Part shown: positions 1 to 7,766 of the stretch, piece after piece
How positions within the stretch are numbered: the first letter of the stretch is position 1
How the letters are laid out: every line of letters starts with the position of its first letter
Translations under genes and position numbers: made by a program
Notes under the pieces: model-generated
What the model was told of the DNA's origin: nothing
The model's input: the letters and a program-made list of their open reading frames with translations, nothing else
Database searches by the model: none
Source of the DNA: Flavimobilis soli
Lineage (GTDB): Bacteria; Actinomycetota; Actinomycetes; Actinomycetales; Cellulomonadaceae
Reading direction: 5' to 3'
NCBI RefSeq assembly: GCF_002564025.1
Contig: NZ_PDJH01000001.1
Coordinates: 992,001-1,056,000, forward strand
Length of the DNA: 64,000 nucleotides

Positions 1-684
1 CATGAACACCGCGGCGAGCACGGAGAGCTGGACGCGTGCGGCGCCCGTCGCCCGCGACTCCCCCGGCGCGACCGCGCCGGCGCGCAGACCGCCGTAGAGG
101 TAGTGCATCGCGAGCGACGCGACGAGCGAGACGATCAGCACCGCCATGAGCAGCGACACGAAGAACCGCAGCGCCGGGAGCGTGAAGACGAAGAAGGAGA
201 GGTCGATGCCCCACTGCGGGTCCGCGACACCGAACGACTCGCCGTTGAGCCACAGGAGGATGTCCTCCCAGCGCGCCGCAGCGGCGAGTCCCGCGAACAC
301 GCCGAGCACGGCGGGCAGGGCGACCATGACGAGCTTGCGCAGCGGCTCGATCGCCTCGCGGTACTGGTCCAGCGTCGCCTGCTCAGGGGTCGACGGCGCA
401 TAGACGGGCCGGTTGCGGAACGCAAGGTTCAGGTTGAGCCCCACGACCAGGGACATGATGAGGAATCCGACCGCGAACAGCGCGGCCTTGGCACCCCACT
501 GGGTCCAGATCACCTTCGCGAAGCCGAGCTGGTCGAACCACAGCACCTCGGTCCAGAAGTTGGCAGCGAGGAGCACGAGGACGACGACGGCCGCCAGGAC
601 GGCGACGGTGACGCCGAGCGGGCTCACCTTCCGGCGCTCGTCGCTCGTGCGACGCACCGGTCGAGGAGGGTTGGCAAAAGACAC
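1..684 (-). CDS. UPF0182 family membrane protein, N-terminal part (cut by window edge)
   Basis: The reading frame is open from a GTG at 684 to the left edge, giving 228 residues of the N-terminus. It starts with about 20 polar residues (SFANPPRPVRRTSDERR), followed by a hydrophobic helix and then WFDQLGFAKVIWTQWG, which is typical of the large UPF0182 integral membrane proteins of actinobacteria (usually about 900-1000 residues). Further membrane segments follow, near residues 60-80, 115-135 and 185-205. The mycobacterial counterpart is Rv3193c, and the neighbouring PDZ protease and DUF2342 gene match that neighbourhood. The function of the family is not established. A weak GAGG lies upstream of the GTG. 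Family assignment is by sequence pattern and synteny. Confidence 0.85.
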   Translation of the reverse strand, partial: MSFANPPRPVRRTSDERRKVSPLGVTVAVLAAVVVLVLLAANFWTEVLWFDQLGFAKVIWTQWGAKAALFAVGFLIMSLVVGLNLNLAFRNRPVYAPSTPEQATLDQYREAIEPLRKLVMVALPAVLGVFAGLAAAARWEDILLWLNGESFGVADPQWGIDLSFFVFTLPALRFFVSLLMAVLIVSLVASLAMHYLYGGLRAGAVAPGESRATGAARVQLSVLAAVFM

Positions 685-814
685 GGGGTTCTACCTCTGG
701 TCGGGAACGGTTCCTTCTCGCCCAACGTACGGCACCGACATGCGGTTCCACCGGTCGGGAACCGATCCTGTGGCCCTCGTCAACGGCGCCGTGGGCCTCT
801 GGGAGAATCGAGCC

Positions 815-1375
815 ATGACGAACGAGAACGAGCGCACCTACACGCTCGAGGAGCTGACCCTCGCGAACACGGTGCAGGAGATCGAGACGCACGTCGCGCA
901 GGGCGGCTGGGACGGCCCGACGCGCGTCTTCGCGATCATCCGTACCAAGGAGGCGCTCGCGACGACGCCCGAGCTCGCGACCCAGATGCCCGAGCTCCTC
1001 GTCCAGCTCGAGGCGAACGAGCTGAGCATGCTGTCGATCGAGCAGGAGGACCTGCCCGAGACGGGCACGCTCGAGGAGCTGCTCGGGTCCCTGACGTGGC
1101 CGTCGACCGTCCACGGCGCGGGGATCGTCGTCGAGCGGGTCATGGTCCCGCCGGAGGCCGAGGCGCAGATGCCCGCCGACCCGGACGAGGCCCTCGCGTT
1201 CCTGCAGGAGCACCCGCAGCGCGAGGACGTGCGCCTCGCCGTCGGCGTGCTGCGCGACGGCCCGTCGTGGTGCGCGATCCGCACCCGCAAGCACGACGAC
1301 GCGTCGAAGGTCGCGACGGGTCCGGACCTCGTGCCGGGGCTCGTGGCAGGGCTGCGCGCGACGCTCGAGGACTAG
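815..1375 (+). CDS. PPA1309 family protein
   Basis: 186 residues, soluble, acidic. The protein opens with an N-terminal helix (YTLEELTLANTVQEIETHVA), has the GGWDGPTRVFAIIRT block, and closes with DGPSWCAIRTRKHDDASKV followed by a short helix. This is the pattern of the PPA1309-like actinobacterial family, which lies next to the Lon-like PDZ protein in many genomes; no biochemical role is known. I start it at ATG 815, although the frame is open upstream to 413, because the upstream part overlaps the UPF0182 gene. A GAGAAT box ends exactly six bases before the ATG and there is no Shine-Dalgarno, so a leaderless transcript is likely. Confidence 0.8.
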   Translation: MTNENERTYTLEELTLANTVQEIETHVAQGGWDGPTRVFAIIRTKEALATTPELATQMPELLVQLEANELSMLSIEQEDLPETGTLEELLGSLTWPSTVHGAGIVVERVMVPPEAEAQMPADPDEALAFLQEHPQREDVRLAVGVLRDGPSWCAIRTRKHDDASKVATGPDLVPGLVAGLRATLED

Positions 1376-1430
1376 CGGCCCGTCGCGACCCAGCACCGTC
1401 TGGCGGGGCGCCGACCGCGCGACGCGCGAC

Positions 1431-2621
1431 TCAGGAGCAGCCGGGGACCTCCGCTCCGCGGCCCTCGCCGATCGCGACGACGGCGTCGTACGCCTCCTCG
1501 AGCGTCTCGACGGAGGCCACGGTCATGCCGTCGGGGACGTTCCCGACGACCTCCCCGCAGTTCCCGCGCGGGGCGAGGAACCAGGTCGCGCCCTCGTCCC
1601 GGGCGCCGCGCATCTTGTAGGTGATGCCGCCGATCTCGCCGACGTCGCCGGCGATCGTCTCGAGCGTGCCCGTGCCCGCGATGACCTGCCCGCCGGCCTC
1701 GTCCTCGGGCGTGAGCAGGTCCATGATCCCGAGCGCGAACATCATGCCGGCGCTCGGGCCGCCGACGTCGTCGATGTGGACGGTGACGGGGAACGGCATG
1801 TCGAAGTCGATCTCGAGGCTCACGCCGAGGTAGGCGCGGTCGTCGCCTCCGTGGGGCGACGCGGAGGTCTCGACCGCGAGGTCCAGCGGCTCGCCGTCGC
1901 GCAGCACCCCGACCGTGACCTCGTCCCCCGGGGTCTTGGTGTCCATGAGCGACGACAGGTGGTCGAAGTCCGTGAGACCGATCCCGTCGAGAGACGTCAC
2001 GACGTCCCCCGCCTCGAGGATCCCCGAGGCCTTCATGGTGGGGTCGGTCTCGACGACCGTGAGTGTCGACGGCACGTCGATGCCGAGCTGGCGCAGCGCC
2101 GCGACGCTCGCCCGCTCCTGGCTCGTGACCATGTCCGCCTGGTTGACCTGCGTCGTCTGGTCGACCGTCACGCCTCTCGGGTACACGGCCTCGAGCGGGT
2201 AGACGCCCTCGTCCGGGTCGATCCACGCCCGCACGAGCCGCAGGACGGGCACGCGGCTCTCCGGGTTGCCGAGCGCGGACACGGTCGTCAGGCGCAGCTG
2301 CCCGCTCGGCTCGTACGTCTTGCGGTCCTCGATGACGATGACGCGGTCGTCCCCTTCGCCCCCGAGGGTGTCGAAGCTCGGCCCGGGCATGCGCACGACG
2401 AACGACGTCGGCAGGGCAAGCATGATCGCGAGCCCGACCGCCGCGACGACGACCGCGGCCGACTGCACGACGGCCCGCCGCGTCAACAGGGGCGCAGGCT
2501 CGAGCGCAGGGGCGGTGCTGGCACCAGGGTCGGCGAGGGGCTCGGGACCGGGACGGTTGTCGTCATGCACGGGCCCATCATCCCCGACGTTCCTGAGGGT
2601 CCGCTGCGGTGCCCGGCTCAC
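1431..2621 (-). CDS. Membrane-anchored PDZ / Lon-like (S16) serine protease, YlbL type
   Basis: 396 residues. A cytoplasmic N-terminus is followed by one transmembrane helix (about 49-70), a PDZ domain (about 185-250, with SGILEAGDVVTSLDGIGL) and a Lon-type protease domain (about 260-390). The catalytic Ser-Lys dyad is visible as Ser290 in GGPSAGMM and Lys336 in GGITYKMRGA. The family (B. subtilis YlbL, mycobacterial Rv3194c) cleaves membrane or envelope substrates; in B. subtilis YlbL acts on the SOS cell-division inhibitor YneA. The GTG at 2621 lies nine bases after the stop of the upstream SDR gene, which suggests coupling. A GTG at 2570 is an alternative start and keeps all domains. Confidence 0.87.
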   Translation of the reverse strand: MSRAPQRTLRNVGDDGPVHDDNRPGPEPLADPGASTAPALEPAPLLTRRAVVQSAAVVVAAVGLAIMLALPTSFVVRMPGPSFDTLGGEGDDRVIVIEDRKTYEPSGQLRLTTVSALGNPESRVPVLRLVRAWIDPDEGVYPLEAVYPRGVTVDQTTQVNQADMVTSQERASVAALRQLGIDVPSTLTVVETDPTMKASGILEAGDVVTSLDGIGLTDFDHLSSLMDTKTPGDEVTVGVLRDGEPLDLAVETSASPHGGDDRAYLGVSLEIDFDMPFPVTVHIDDVGGPSAGMMFALGIMDLLTPEDEAGGQVIAGTGTLETIAGDVGEIGGITYKMRGARDEGATWFLAPRGNCGEVVGNVPDGMTVASVETLEEAYDAVVAIGEGRGAEVPGCS

Positions 2622-2630
2622 GGCTGGACG

Positions 2631-3605
2631 TCAGCGGCGCCGAAGCTGGCGCCGCACCGCAGCGGTGCCGAGCAGCGCGACAGCGGCGCCGACCGCGCCG
2701 AACGCTGCCGCGTCACGGCCGCCGACCCGTCGGCCGGCGACGCCGAAGCGGCCGCGCACGTCGTCGAGCACGACGCCGAGGCAGTCCTCGTTCGACCACG
2801 CGGGCTCCCAGCCGACCGCGAGCAGGCCCGCCGGCTCGACCGTCCAGTCGTGGACGACGTAGCCGAGGTCCGCGGCAGGCGCAGGCAGGACGCCCGCGCG
2901 GTGCAGCCGCTCGGCGACGGACAGCGCGGTCGACTCGGGCAGCTCGACGGCTCGCATCCCCGACACCGCCAGCACGTGCGCGAGCGCCAGCGCCCCGGGC
3001 GCCCCGACGACGTGGTCCGAGCGCACGTCCTGGTCGAGCATCACGCCGACGGCCGACGCGACGTCGTCGACGTGGACGAACTGCCACGAGCGCGCGTGAC
3101 CGCGCACCGCGAGGAGGCGAGGCGCCTCGAAGTGGCGCGTGATCATCGTGTCGACGCCCGGGCCCACGAGCGGGGCGGTGCGCAGCGTCGCGCTGCGCAC
3201 GCCCACCGCGTCGAGCGCCTCGCGCAGGTGCGCCTCGACCATCGCGAGCAGCAGGGCCGTCCCGTCGAGCGCGACGGCGACGGGCGCGTCGTCGCCCAGC
3301 GGCGTCGCATCAGGTCGCGCGCCGAGGGTCACGGCGCTGCTCACGACGACGACCCGCACGTCGTCGGCGTGCGGGGCCACCTCGGCGGCGATCGCGTCGA
3401 CGGCGGTGTACCGCTCCGCCTGGTGCTCGGCGACCCTGCTCGGCGGCACGGGCGCGAACGTGCCGCCCGCGAGCACGACGACGACGTCCGTCCCGGCCTC
3501 GACCGAACCGTCCGGCTCCGCGCCGAGGACGCGCGCGAGCGCGCCGACGAGCGGTCCGGTCCCGCGCACGACGGTGCGCCGTGAGCGAACCTCGCCATCC
3601 GACAC
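2631..3605 (-). CDS. SDR / NAD-dependent epimerase-like protein, atypical
   Basis: 324 residues from GTG 3605, chosen because GGAGGAGG lies nine bases upstream; an in-frame ATG at 3689 would add 28 unlikely residues and run into the divergent promoter. The middle resembles an extended SDR: VVVVSSAVTLGA, then SWQFVHVDDVASAVGVML, which is the typical HVDD region of NAD-dependent epimerase-like proteins. The N-terminus lacks a clean GxxGxxG dinucleotide motif (it reads RGTGPLVGALARVLG), so NAD(P) binding may be degenerate. The C-terminus ends in a hydrophobic stretch plus RRQLRRR, which suggests a membrane-associated tail. The gene sits just upstream of the PDZ protease on the same strand. The substrate is unknown. 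Confidence 0.65.
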   Translation of the reverse strand: MSDGEVRSRRTVVRGTGPLVGALARVLGAEPDGSVEAGTDVVVVLAGGTFAPVPPSRVAEHQAERYTAVDAIAAEVAPHADDVRVVVVSSAVTLGARPDATPLGDDAPVAVALDGTALLLAMVEAHLREALDAVGVRSATLRTAPLVGPGVDTMITRHFEAPRLLAVRGHARSWQFVHVDDVASAVGVMLDQDVRSDHVVGAPGALALAHVLAVSGMRAVELPESTALSVAERLHRAGVLPAPAADLGYVVHDWTVEPAGLLAVGWEPAWSNEDCLGVVLDDVRGRFGVAGRRVGGRDAAAFGAVGAAVALLGTAAVRRQLRRR

Positions 3606-3706
3606 CGCGAACCGCCTCCTCCAGGGACCTGGGTCGATTAACGTGTGAGAGGTCAGCGTTCCCGCCCCTCGCATGTCCTGTGTGGACATGGTCTCAGGAG
3701 TTCACC

Positions 3707-5176
3707 ATGACGACGTACGGCGCAGGCGGCCCTCGCGAGGGCGAGGAGCCCTGGGAGCGCCTGCTCCGGTCTGTGTTCGGGGCGGACGCCGACGAGGCCA
3801 TCGCTGAGCTGCGGGCCCGCGGCATGGACGTCGACGCGCTCAACGCCGCGGCGGGGCTCGCCGACGACCCGGCGATGATGGACCAGGTCCTCTCGCAGGT
3901 CCGCTCGCTGCTGTCCTCGACGACAGGCGGCCCCGTCAACCCTGACGTGTCCCACGACATCGCGCGGCAGGTCGCGGTCGCCGAGGGCGACCCGAGCGTC
4001 GACGCCGTCGAGCGCCGCACGACCGTGGACGCCCTGCGCGTCGCCGAGCTGTGGCTCGACGCCGTGACCGACGTCGCGCCGTCGGGCGGCAGCCGCTTCG
4101 TGTGGAGCCGCTCCGAGTGGGTCGAGCGCACGATCCCCGCGTGGAACACCCTCGTCGAGCCCGTCGCGCGGTCCGTCGTCGCGGCGCTCACGGGCGTGCT
4201 GCGGGAGCACCTCCCCGAAGACCTCGACATGTCGCTCAGCGAGATGGGCCTGCCGCCGGGCATGGCGGCGATGCTCGGGGGTGGCCCGGGCGGGTTCGAC
4301 CCGAGCGAGCTCGTGGAGCGGCTCGGCGCCGCGATGTTCGGCATGCAGGTCGGCCAGGCGGCCGGCGCCATGTCCCGCGAGGTGTTCGGACTGACCGACC
4401 TCGGCGTGCCCCTCGTCGACGAGCCGGTCGCCGCGCTCCTGCCGACGAACGTCGCCGCGTTCGCGGAGGGCCTCGACGCCCCCCTCGAAGAGGTCCGCCT
4501 GTACCTCGCGCTGCGCGAGGCCGCGCACTCGCGCCTCTTCACGCACGTCACGTGGCTGCGCGGGCACCTGCACGGCCTCGTCGACGCGTACGCGCGCGGC
4601 ATCACGATCGACACGGAGGCGCTCGAGGACGCGGTCTCCCACATCGACCCGACCGACCCGGCGGCGATGCAGGCTGCGCTCTCGGGCGGCATCTTCGGCA
4701 TCCCGACGACGGAGGAGCAGAAGAGCACGCTCGCCCGCCTCGAGACGAGCCTCGCGCTCGTCGAGGGCTGGGTCGACGAGGTCGCGACGACGGCTGCGCT
4801 CCCCCACCTCCCGCACGCCATGTCGCTGCGGGAGATGATCCGGCGACGCCGGGCCGCGGGTGGCCCGGCCGAGCAGACGTTCGCGACGCTGATCGGTCTC
4901 GAGCTGCGCCCGCGCCGCTCGCGCGAGGCTGCCGCGCTGTGGGCGCTCATCGGGCGGGAGACCGGCTCGGCGCGTCGCGACGACGTCTGGGCGCACCCCG
5001 ACCTCATGCCGACCGCGCTCGACCTCGACGACCCGGCCGGGTATCTCGCCCGCCGCGAGCAGGTCGCCGAGGAGCAGGCCGACGTCGACCGAGCGATCGA
5101 AGAGCTGCTCTCGGGGACGGCCTCCGGCGACGAGGACACCCCGGCGGACGACGACGGCGAGACCTCGGAGGACTGA
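3707..5176 (+). CDS. Zinc-dependent metalloprotease-like protein, DUF2342
   Basis: 489 residues from ATG 3707, preceded by AGGAG at 3696-3700. The N-terminus has the family block WERLLRSVFGADADEAIAEL. The centre has the glycine-rich AAMLGGGPGGFDPSELVERLGAAMFGMQVGQAAG. The zinc-ligand-like helix REAAHSRLF lies near residue 272, close to an HExxH but with Arg-Glu-Ala-Ala-His, as is usual in this family. The C-terminus is an acidic disordered tail. The family is annotated as zinc-dependent metalloprotease or putative F420-biosynthesis-associated protein; the M. tuberculosis counterpart is Rv3195. It diverges from the SDR gene across a 101-bp gap that must hold both promoters. Protease activity is inferred only from the motif. 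Confidence 0.82.
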   Translation: MTTYGAGGPREGEEPWERLLRSVFGADADEAIAELRARGMDVDALNAAAGLADDPAMMDQVLSQVRSLLSSTTGGPVNPDVSHDIARQVAVAEGDPSVDAVERRTTVDALRVAELWLDAVTDVAPSGGSRFVWSRSEWVERTIPAWNTLVEPVARSVVAALTGVLREHLPEDLDMSLSEMGLPPGMAAMLGGGPGGFDPSELVERLGAAMFGMQVGQAAGAMSREVFGLTDLGVPLVDEPVAALLPTNVAAFAEGLDAPLEEVRLYLALREAAHSRLFTHVTWLRGHLHGLVDAYARGITIDTEALEDAVSHIDPTDPAAMQAALSGGIFGIPTTEEQKSTLARLETSLALVEGWVDEVATTAALPHLPHAMSLREMIRRRRAAGGPAEQTFATLIGLELRPRRSREAAALWALIGRETGSARRDDVWAHPDLMPTALDLDDPAGYLARREQVAEEQADVDRAIEELLSGTASGDEDTPADDDGETSED

Positions 5177-5248
5177 GCGGGCCCTCGACCCGCCGGTCGC
5201 GGGACGGCTGGCCCGGTCGCGGCGCTGCGGGCCCGGCCCCGTGGGCGG

Positions 5249-5878
5249 TCAGGCCGAGGCGTCCGCGACGCCGTGAGGCTCGTCGTCCCCGTCGTGCGCG
5301 CCGCCCTCCTCGGGGGGCGCGTTCTCGTCGCTGAAGGCGACTCCCTCGAGGAACCCGCGCGCCCGCTCGGTGCGCGGGTATGACTCGAGAAGAGCCCAGA
5401 ACTGCGGGCCGTGCCCGGCGTGCAACAGGTGCGCGAGCTCGTGCAGCAGGACGTAGTCGAGCACCCAGCCAGGGAGGCCGCGTACGCGGTCGGAGATGCG
5501 GATCGTGCGGTCCTGGACGCTGCACGAGCCCCAGCGGCGGTCCATGTTGGACACCCACCGGACGCTCGACGGCGTCGCGCGCCCGTCAAGGTAACGGGTC
5601 GACAGCGCGGTCGCGCGCTCCATGAGCTCGGCGTCCGAGGGGCGGCGGCGCTTCTCCTTGGCTGACAGGCGGGCGAGCATGCGCTCGACCCACTCGCGCT
5701 CCTGCGCGCGCGTGAAGCGTGCCGGGATCGCGACGATCGTGCGGTCGCCGTCGCGGTAGGCGCTCACGGTCCGGGACCGACGGCGGCTGCGGCGGACCTC
5801 GACGTCGCCCGCACCCGCAGGGGCCTGGCTCGCGTCGGGGCGCGCCGTGCTCCGGCGCTTCGCTCCCTTGTCGTCCAC
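5249..5878 (-). CDS. YgjP-like (DUF45) zinc metallopeptidase
   Basis: 209 residues from GTG 5878, chosen because TGGGGGA lies about eight bases upstream; the frame is open much further but runs through the divergent thiF-like gene. Residues 1-40 are basic and disordered. The catalytic region has RRWGSC (114-119) and HELAHLLHAGH (146-156), the HExxH plus third His typical of the YgjP/WLM group, followed by PQFWALLESYPR. The C-terminus is acidic. The family is thought to contain cytoplasmic metalloproteases; no substrate is known. In actinobacteria this gene commonly sits beside the uvrD2/whiB7 block, as here. Confidence 0.85.
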   Translation of the reverse strand: MDDKGAKRRSTARPDASQAPAGAGDVEVRRSRRRSRTVSAYRDGDRTIVAIPARFTRAQEREWVERMLARLSAKEKRRRPSDAELMERATALSTRYLDGRATPSSVRWVSNMDRRWGSCSVQDRTIRISDRVRGLPGWVLDYVLLHELAHLLHAGHGPQFWALLESYPRTERARGFLEGVAFSDENAPPEEGGAHDGDDEPHGVADASA

Positions 5879-5926
5879 GTCGGTTTCCCCCAGGCTGGCG
5901 GCGAACCGCACACATCGTCCACGAGA

Positions 5927-6015
5927 CTGTCCACAGGAAGAATCCCCTATTCGTGCGCCCGCCGCGACTCCGACACGCACTCTGTGGATAACTTCCGGTA
6001 ACCGCCTGTGGAAAG
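5927..6015. promoter_or_regulatory. Divergent intergenic region with DnaA-box-like sites
   Basis: The gap between the YgjP-like and ThiF-like genes holds three sites related to the DnaA box TTATCCACA. A perfect one lies at 5983-5991 (reads TGTGGATAA on the plus strand). Two degenerate ones are at 5927-5935 (CTGTCCACA) and 6007-6015 (TGTGGAAAG). The region is also locally poorer in GC. This could be a DnaA-titration or regulatory site for the divergent pair, or chance. It is too small to be oriC. Confidence 0.35.
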
Positions 6016-6052
6016 CGCCCAGAAGATCCGAAGCGCTGGGATGCTCCCTGCC

Positions 6053-6856
6053 ATGGCACCTCGAACCCCACCGCCGCGCACGGCTCGGGCGGCCGCGGCC
6101 GTCGGGATCCTCGGCCTCGGACGCCTCGGCCTCCTCACCGCCCTCGGACTCTCTGCGGCTGGAGTCGGCCGTCTCGTGCTCGACGACGCCCGGCACGTCA
6201 CGCAGCACGACCTCGGCCTGGGCGGGTACGGCCCCCGCGACGTCGGGACGCTGCGCCGCGTCGCGGCCGCCCGGCTCGTCGCCGAGACGACCGACGCGCC
6301 CTGGGTCCGCGCCGCCCCGGCCCGGCCGCACGACGTCCCGTTCTCCTTGCTCGACGCGCTCGTCGTCGTCACCGACGAGGACCTCGCACCGGACCGCGCG
6401 TGGCGCCTCATGGGTGAGCGCGTCCCGCACCTCGTCGCGCGCTGCCGACCCGACACGGTCGACGTCAGCCCCGTCGTCGTGCCTGGTCGCACGCCGTGCC
6501 TGCGCTGCATCAGCCTGCACACCCAGGACGAGCGCGGTACCGACGCGTTCACGGCGTCTGCCTGGGCGCCCTCGGCCTCTCGCGCCCCCGTCGCGGCCAC
6601 GCCCGACGGGCCGCTCCTCGCGAGCGCCGCAGCCGTCGTCGTGACGAGCGCCGTGCTCGCGTTCCTCGACGCGGGCGGCGTCGGTGCGGACGACACCGAG
6701 CCGCGCTGGGACCTCCCCTGCCGATCCGTCGTCACGTCGACGCACCTCACGCTCCCCGGCGCACGCGTCCAGGAAGAACGATGGCCGGTGCACCCGGCTT
6801 GCGGGTGCACCGGCCAGGGGGCCGTGCAGTCGTCGAGCAGTGCGGCGACCGCGTGA
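6053..6856 (+). CDS. ThiF/E1-like adenylyltransferase family protein
   Basis: 267 residues from ATG 6053; ATG 6041 and GTG 6008 are in-frame alternatives and none has a clear ribosome binding site. The N-terminus is a Rossmann nucleotide-binding start (GILGLGRLGLLTALGLSAAG, about 18-37), then DALVVVTDEDLAPDRAW. CLRC at 149-152 and a C-terminal HPACGC near residue 250 look like metal-binding cysteines. ThiF-like domains adenylate ubiquitin-like proteins or bind leader peptides; here no ubiquitin-like partner is adjacent. The gene is convergent with whiB7, whose likely terminator hairpin (6782-6816) lies inside this coding sequence. Its position is conserved next to the whiB7/uvrD2 block, but its biological role is unknown. 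Confidence 0.72.
   Translation: MAPRTPPPRTARAAAAVGILGLGRLGLLTALGLSAAGVGRLVLDDARHVTQHDLGLGGYGPRDVGTLRRVAAARLVAETTDAPWVRAAPARPHDVPFSLLDALVVVTDEDLAPDRAWRLMGERVPHLVARCRPDTVDVSPVVVPGRTPCLRCISLHTQDERGTDAFTASAWAPSASRAPVAATPDGPLLASAAAVVVTSAVLAFLDAGGVGADDTEPRWDLPCRSVVTSTHLTLPGARVQEERWPVHPACGCTGQGAVQSSSSAATA
6782..6816. terminator. Perfect hairpin inside the thiF-like gene, likely whiB7 terminator
   Basis: A 15-bp perfect inverted repeat (left arm 6782-6796, right arm 6802-6816, loop GCTTG) lies about 53 bases downstream of the whiB7 stop but within the coding sequence of the convergent ThiF-like gene, where it encodes the conserved WPVHPACGC motif. There is no U-tract. The arms contain GGTGCACC, related to the intergenic palindrome family noted elsewhere in this window. 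Confidence 0.5.
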
Positions 6857-6868
6857 GGTCGCGGGCGG

Positions 6869-7258
6869 TCACGCGAGGCTCGGCTGAACCTTGCGGGGCC
6901 GTCCGCGGCCGCGCTTGACGGCGACGACTCGGCCGTCGACGAAGACCTCACCGCCCCAGACGCCCCACGGCTCCTGACGGTCGATCGCGCCGGCGAGGCA
7001 GGCGTCGACGAGCGGGCAGGTGCGGCACAGCGCCTTGGCCTGCTCGACCTGGACGGTCTTCTCGGCGAACCAGAGCTCGGGGTCCTCGACGCGGCAGGGC
7101 AGCATCGAGCCCATGAGGCGGTCGAACTCGGCCCGGTCGTCCTGCGTCGTGGCAGGGGCCGGCACGCCGAGGCGGGTCGTGGTGGTATGGGGCAGGGGGG
7201 CGACGACGACAGCGGTGTCGCGCTGGGTGCTGGTGTCGAGCAGCATGCTGAGCCGCAC
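6869..7258 (-). CDS. whiB7: WhiB7-type iron-sulfur transcription factor
   Basis: 129 residues. The four Fe-S ligands of WhiB proteins are Cys55, Cys78, Cys81 and Cys87 (LPCRVED...LCRTCPLVDACL). The turn GVWGGE (99-104) follows, and the C-terminal AT-hook RGRGRPRK (116-123) is diagnostic of WhiB7 rather than other WhiB classes. WhiB7 binds the primary sigma factor and an AT-rich element just upstream of the -35 to activate intrinsic antibiotic-resistance genes, including itself. The GTG start at 7258 has GGAGGA five bases upstream; an ATG four codons in is possible. The gene has an approximately 400-base leader with a small ORF and hairpin. The neighbour uvrD2 matches mycobacterial synteny (Rv3197A-Rv3198c). 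Confidence 0.95.
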   Translation of the reverse strand: MRLSMLLDTSTQRDTAVVVAPLPHTTTTRLGVPAPATTQDDRAEFDRLMGSMLPCRVEDPELWFAEKTVQVEQAKALCRTCPLVDACLAGAIDRQEPWGVWGGEVFVDGRVVAVKRGRGRPRKVQPSLA

Positions 7259-7361
7259 GATGTCCTCCGGGGGTGTCCGTTTGCGAGTGTCGATGGACGA
7301 CTCGAGGGACGCTCTCTCGGATCCGGCTCCGCCCGGTCAGGGCGTGGATGCTCGGATCTCA

Positions 7362-7376
7362 CCCACCTGAGGTGGG
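7362..7376 (-). terminator. Hairpin in the whiB7 leader, possible attenuator
   Basis: A 7-bp perfect stem with a one-base loop (CCCACCT-C-AGGTGGG on the minus strand), 53 bases after the upstream ORF stop. No U-run follows, so if it attenuates it may do so with other leader pairing or with Rho. Confidence 0.4.
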
Positions 7377-7428
7377 GATGAGGCGCGTCCGCGGGAGTCG
7401 CGGTGGTGCAGTGGTGAGAGGTGCGGGG

Positions 7429-7587
7429 TCAGTGCCCGCGAACCCGATCACGTGCCACCAGATGTGCGCTTGCCGGCTGTGCGGCTGCTGCGCGTGCGAG
7501 GTGAGTGCTGCGCCGGTCGTCTGACGCGGCCGCGGACACACGGACGGGAAGCTGGCTGTACGCCGCTCCGGTCTGGTTCTTCTTCAT
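7429..7587 (-). CDS. Upstream ORF in the whiB7 leader (52 residues)
   Basis: ATG at 7587 is preceded by GGAGGTGAG (7602-7594), seven bases away, one of the best ribosome binding sites in the window. The peptide begins MKKNQTGAAYSQLPVRVSAA, continues with Arg/Ala-rich sequence and ends VRGH. Its composition and lack of family resemblance suggest a sensor ORF whose translation is monitored, not a functional protein. It lies between the whiB7 promoter and the leader hairpin. Upstream ORFs at whiB7 are established in mycobacteria and Streptomyces; their sequences are poorly conserved, so homology is not expected. Confidence 0.65.
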   Translation of the reverse strand: MKKNQTGAAYSQLPVRVSAAASDDRRSTHLARAAAAQPASAHLVARDRVRGH

Positions 7588-7658
7588 CGAGCACTCACCT
7601 CCATCTCTCCATCGGGCCGTTCCCTCTCGGGTCCGGCCGCTCCTGCAAGGACTCGTTC

Positions 7659-7697
7659 ACAGTAGACCTGGCCTGCGAACGGGGACAACTTATTTAT
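7659..7697 (-). promoter_or_regulatory. whiB7 promoter with AT-rich WhiB7 box
   Basis: On the minus strand an AT-rich octamer ATAAATAA (7697-7690) ends one base before TTGTCC (-35, 7688-7683). Eighteen bases later comes TACTGT (-10, 7664-7659). AT-rich sequence directly upstream of the -35 is the known recognition element of WhiB7, bound by its AT-hook, and is strikingly AT-rich for this genome. Autoregulation is therefore likely. Confidence 0.75.
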
Positions 7698-7766
7698 CCG
7701 ACGAGTTTCGCATTCGTTGTGCCGAGAGGTGCTGGCACCCGTCGCAGCCGCAGGATCTGGCTGTTC

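Larger units (their letters stand above)
7259..7658 (-). promoter_or_regulatory. Long whiB7 5' leader
   Basis: About 400 bases separate the proposed whiB7 promoter from its start codon. In transcription order the leader holds an upstream ORF with a strong ribosome binding site (7587-7429), then a compact hairpin (7376-7362), then the whiB7 ribosome binding site. In mycobacteria and Streptomyces the whiB7 (wblC) leader carries an upstream ORF and terminator that are read through when antibiotics stall the ribosome. The same architecture is visible here; attenuation itself is inferred. Confidence 0.7.

Noticed and set aside
5927-6015. Possible replication origin
   Set aside because: Only one perfect DnaA box, no dnaA/dnaN neighbours, and the surrounding genes are the conserved uvrD2 block.
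7359-7541. A 60-codon minus-strand frame in the whiB7 leader
   Set aside because: It overlaps the upstream ORF at 7587-7429 in another frame and has no comparable ribosome binding site.
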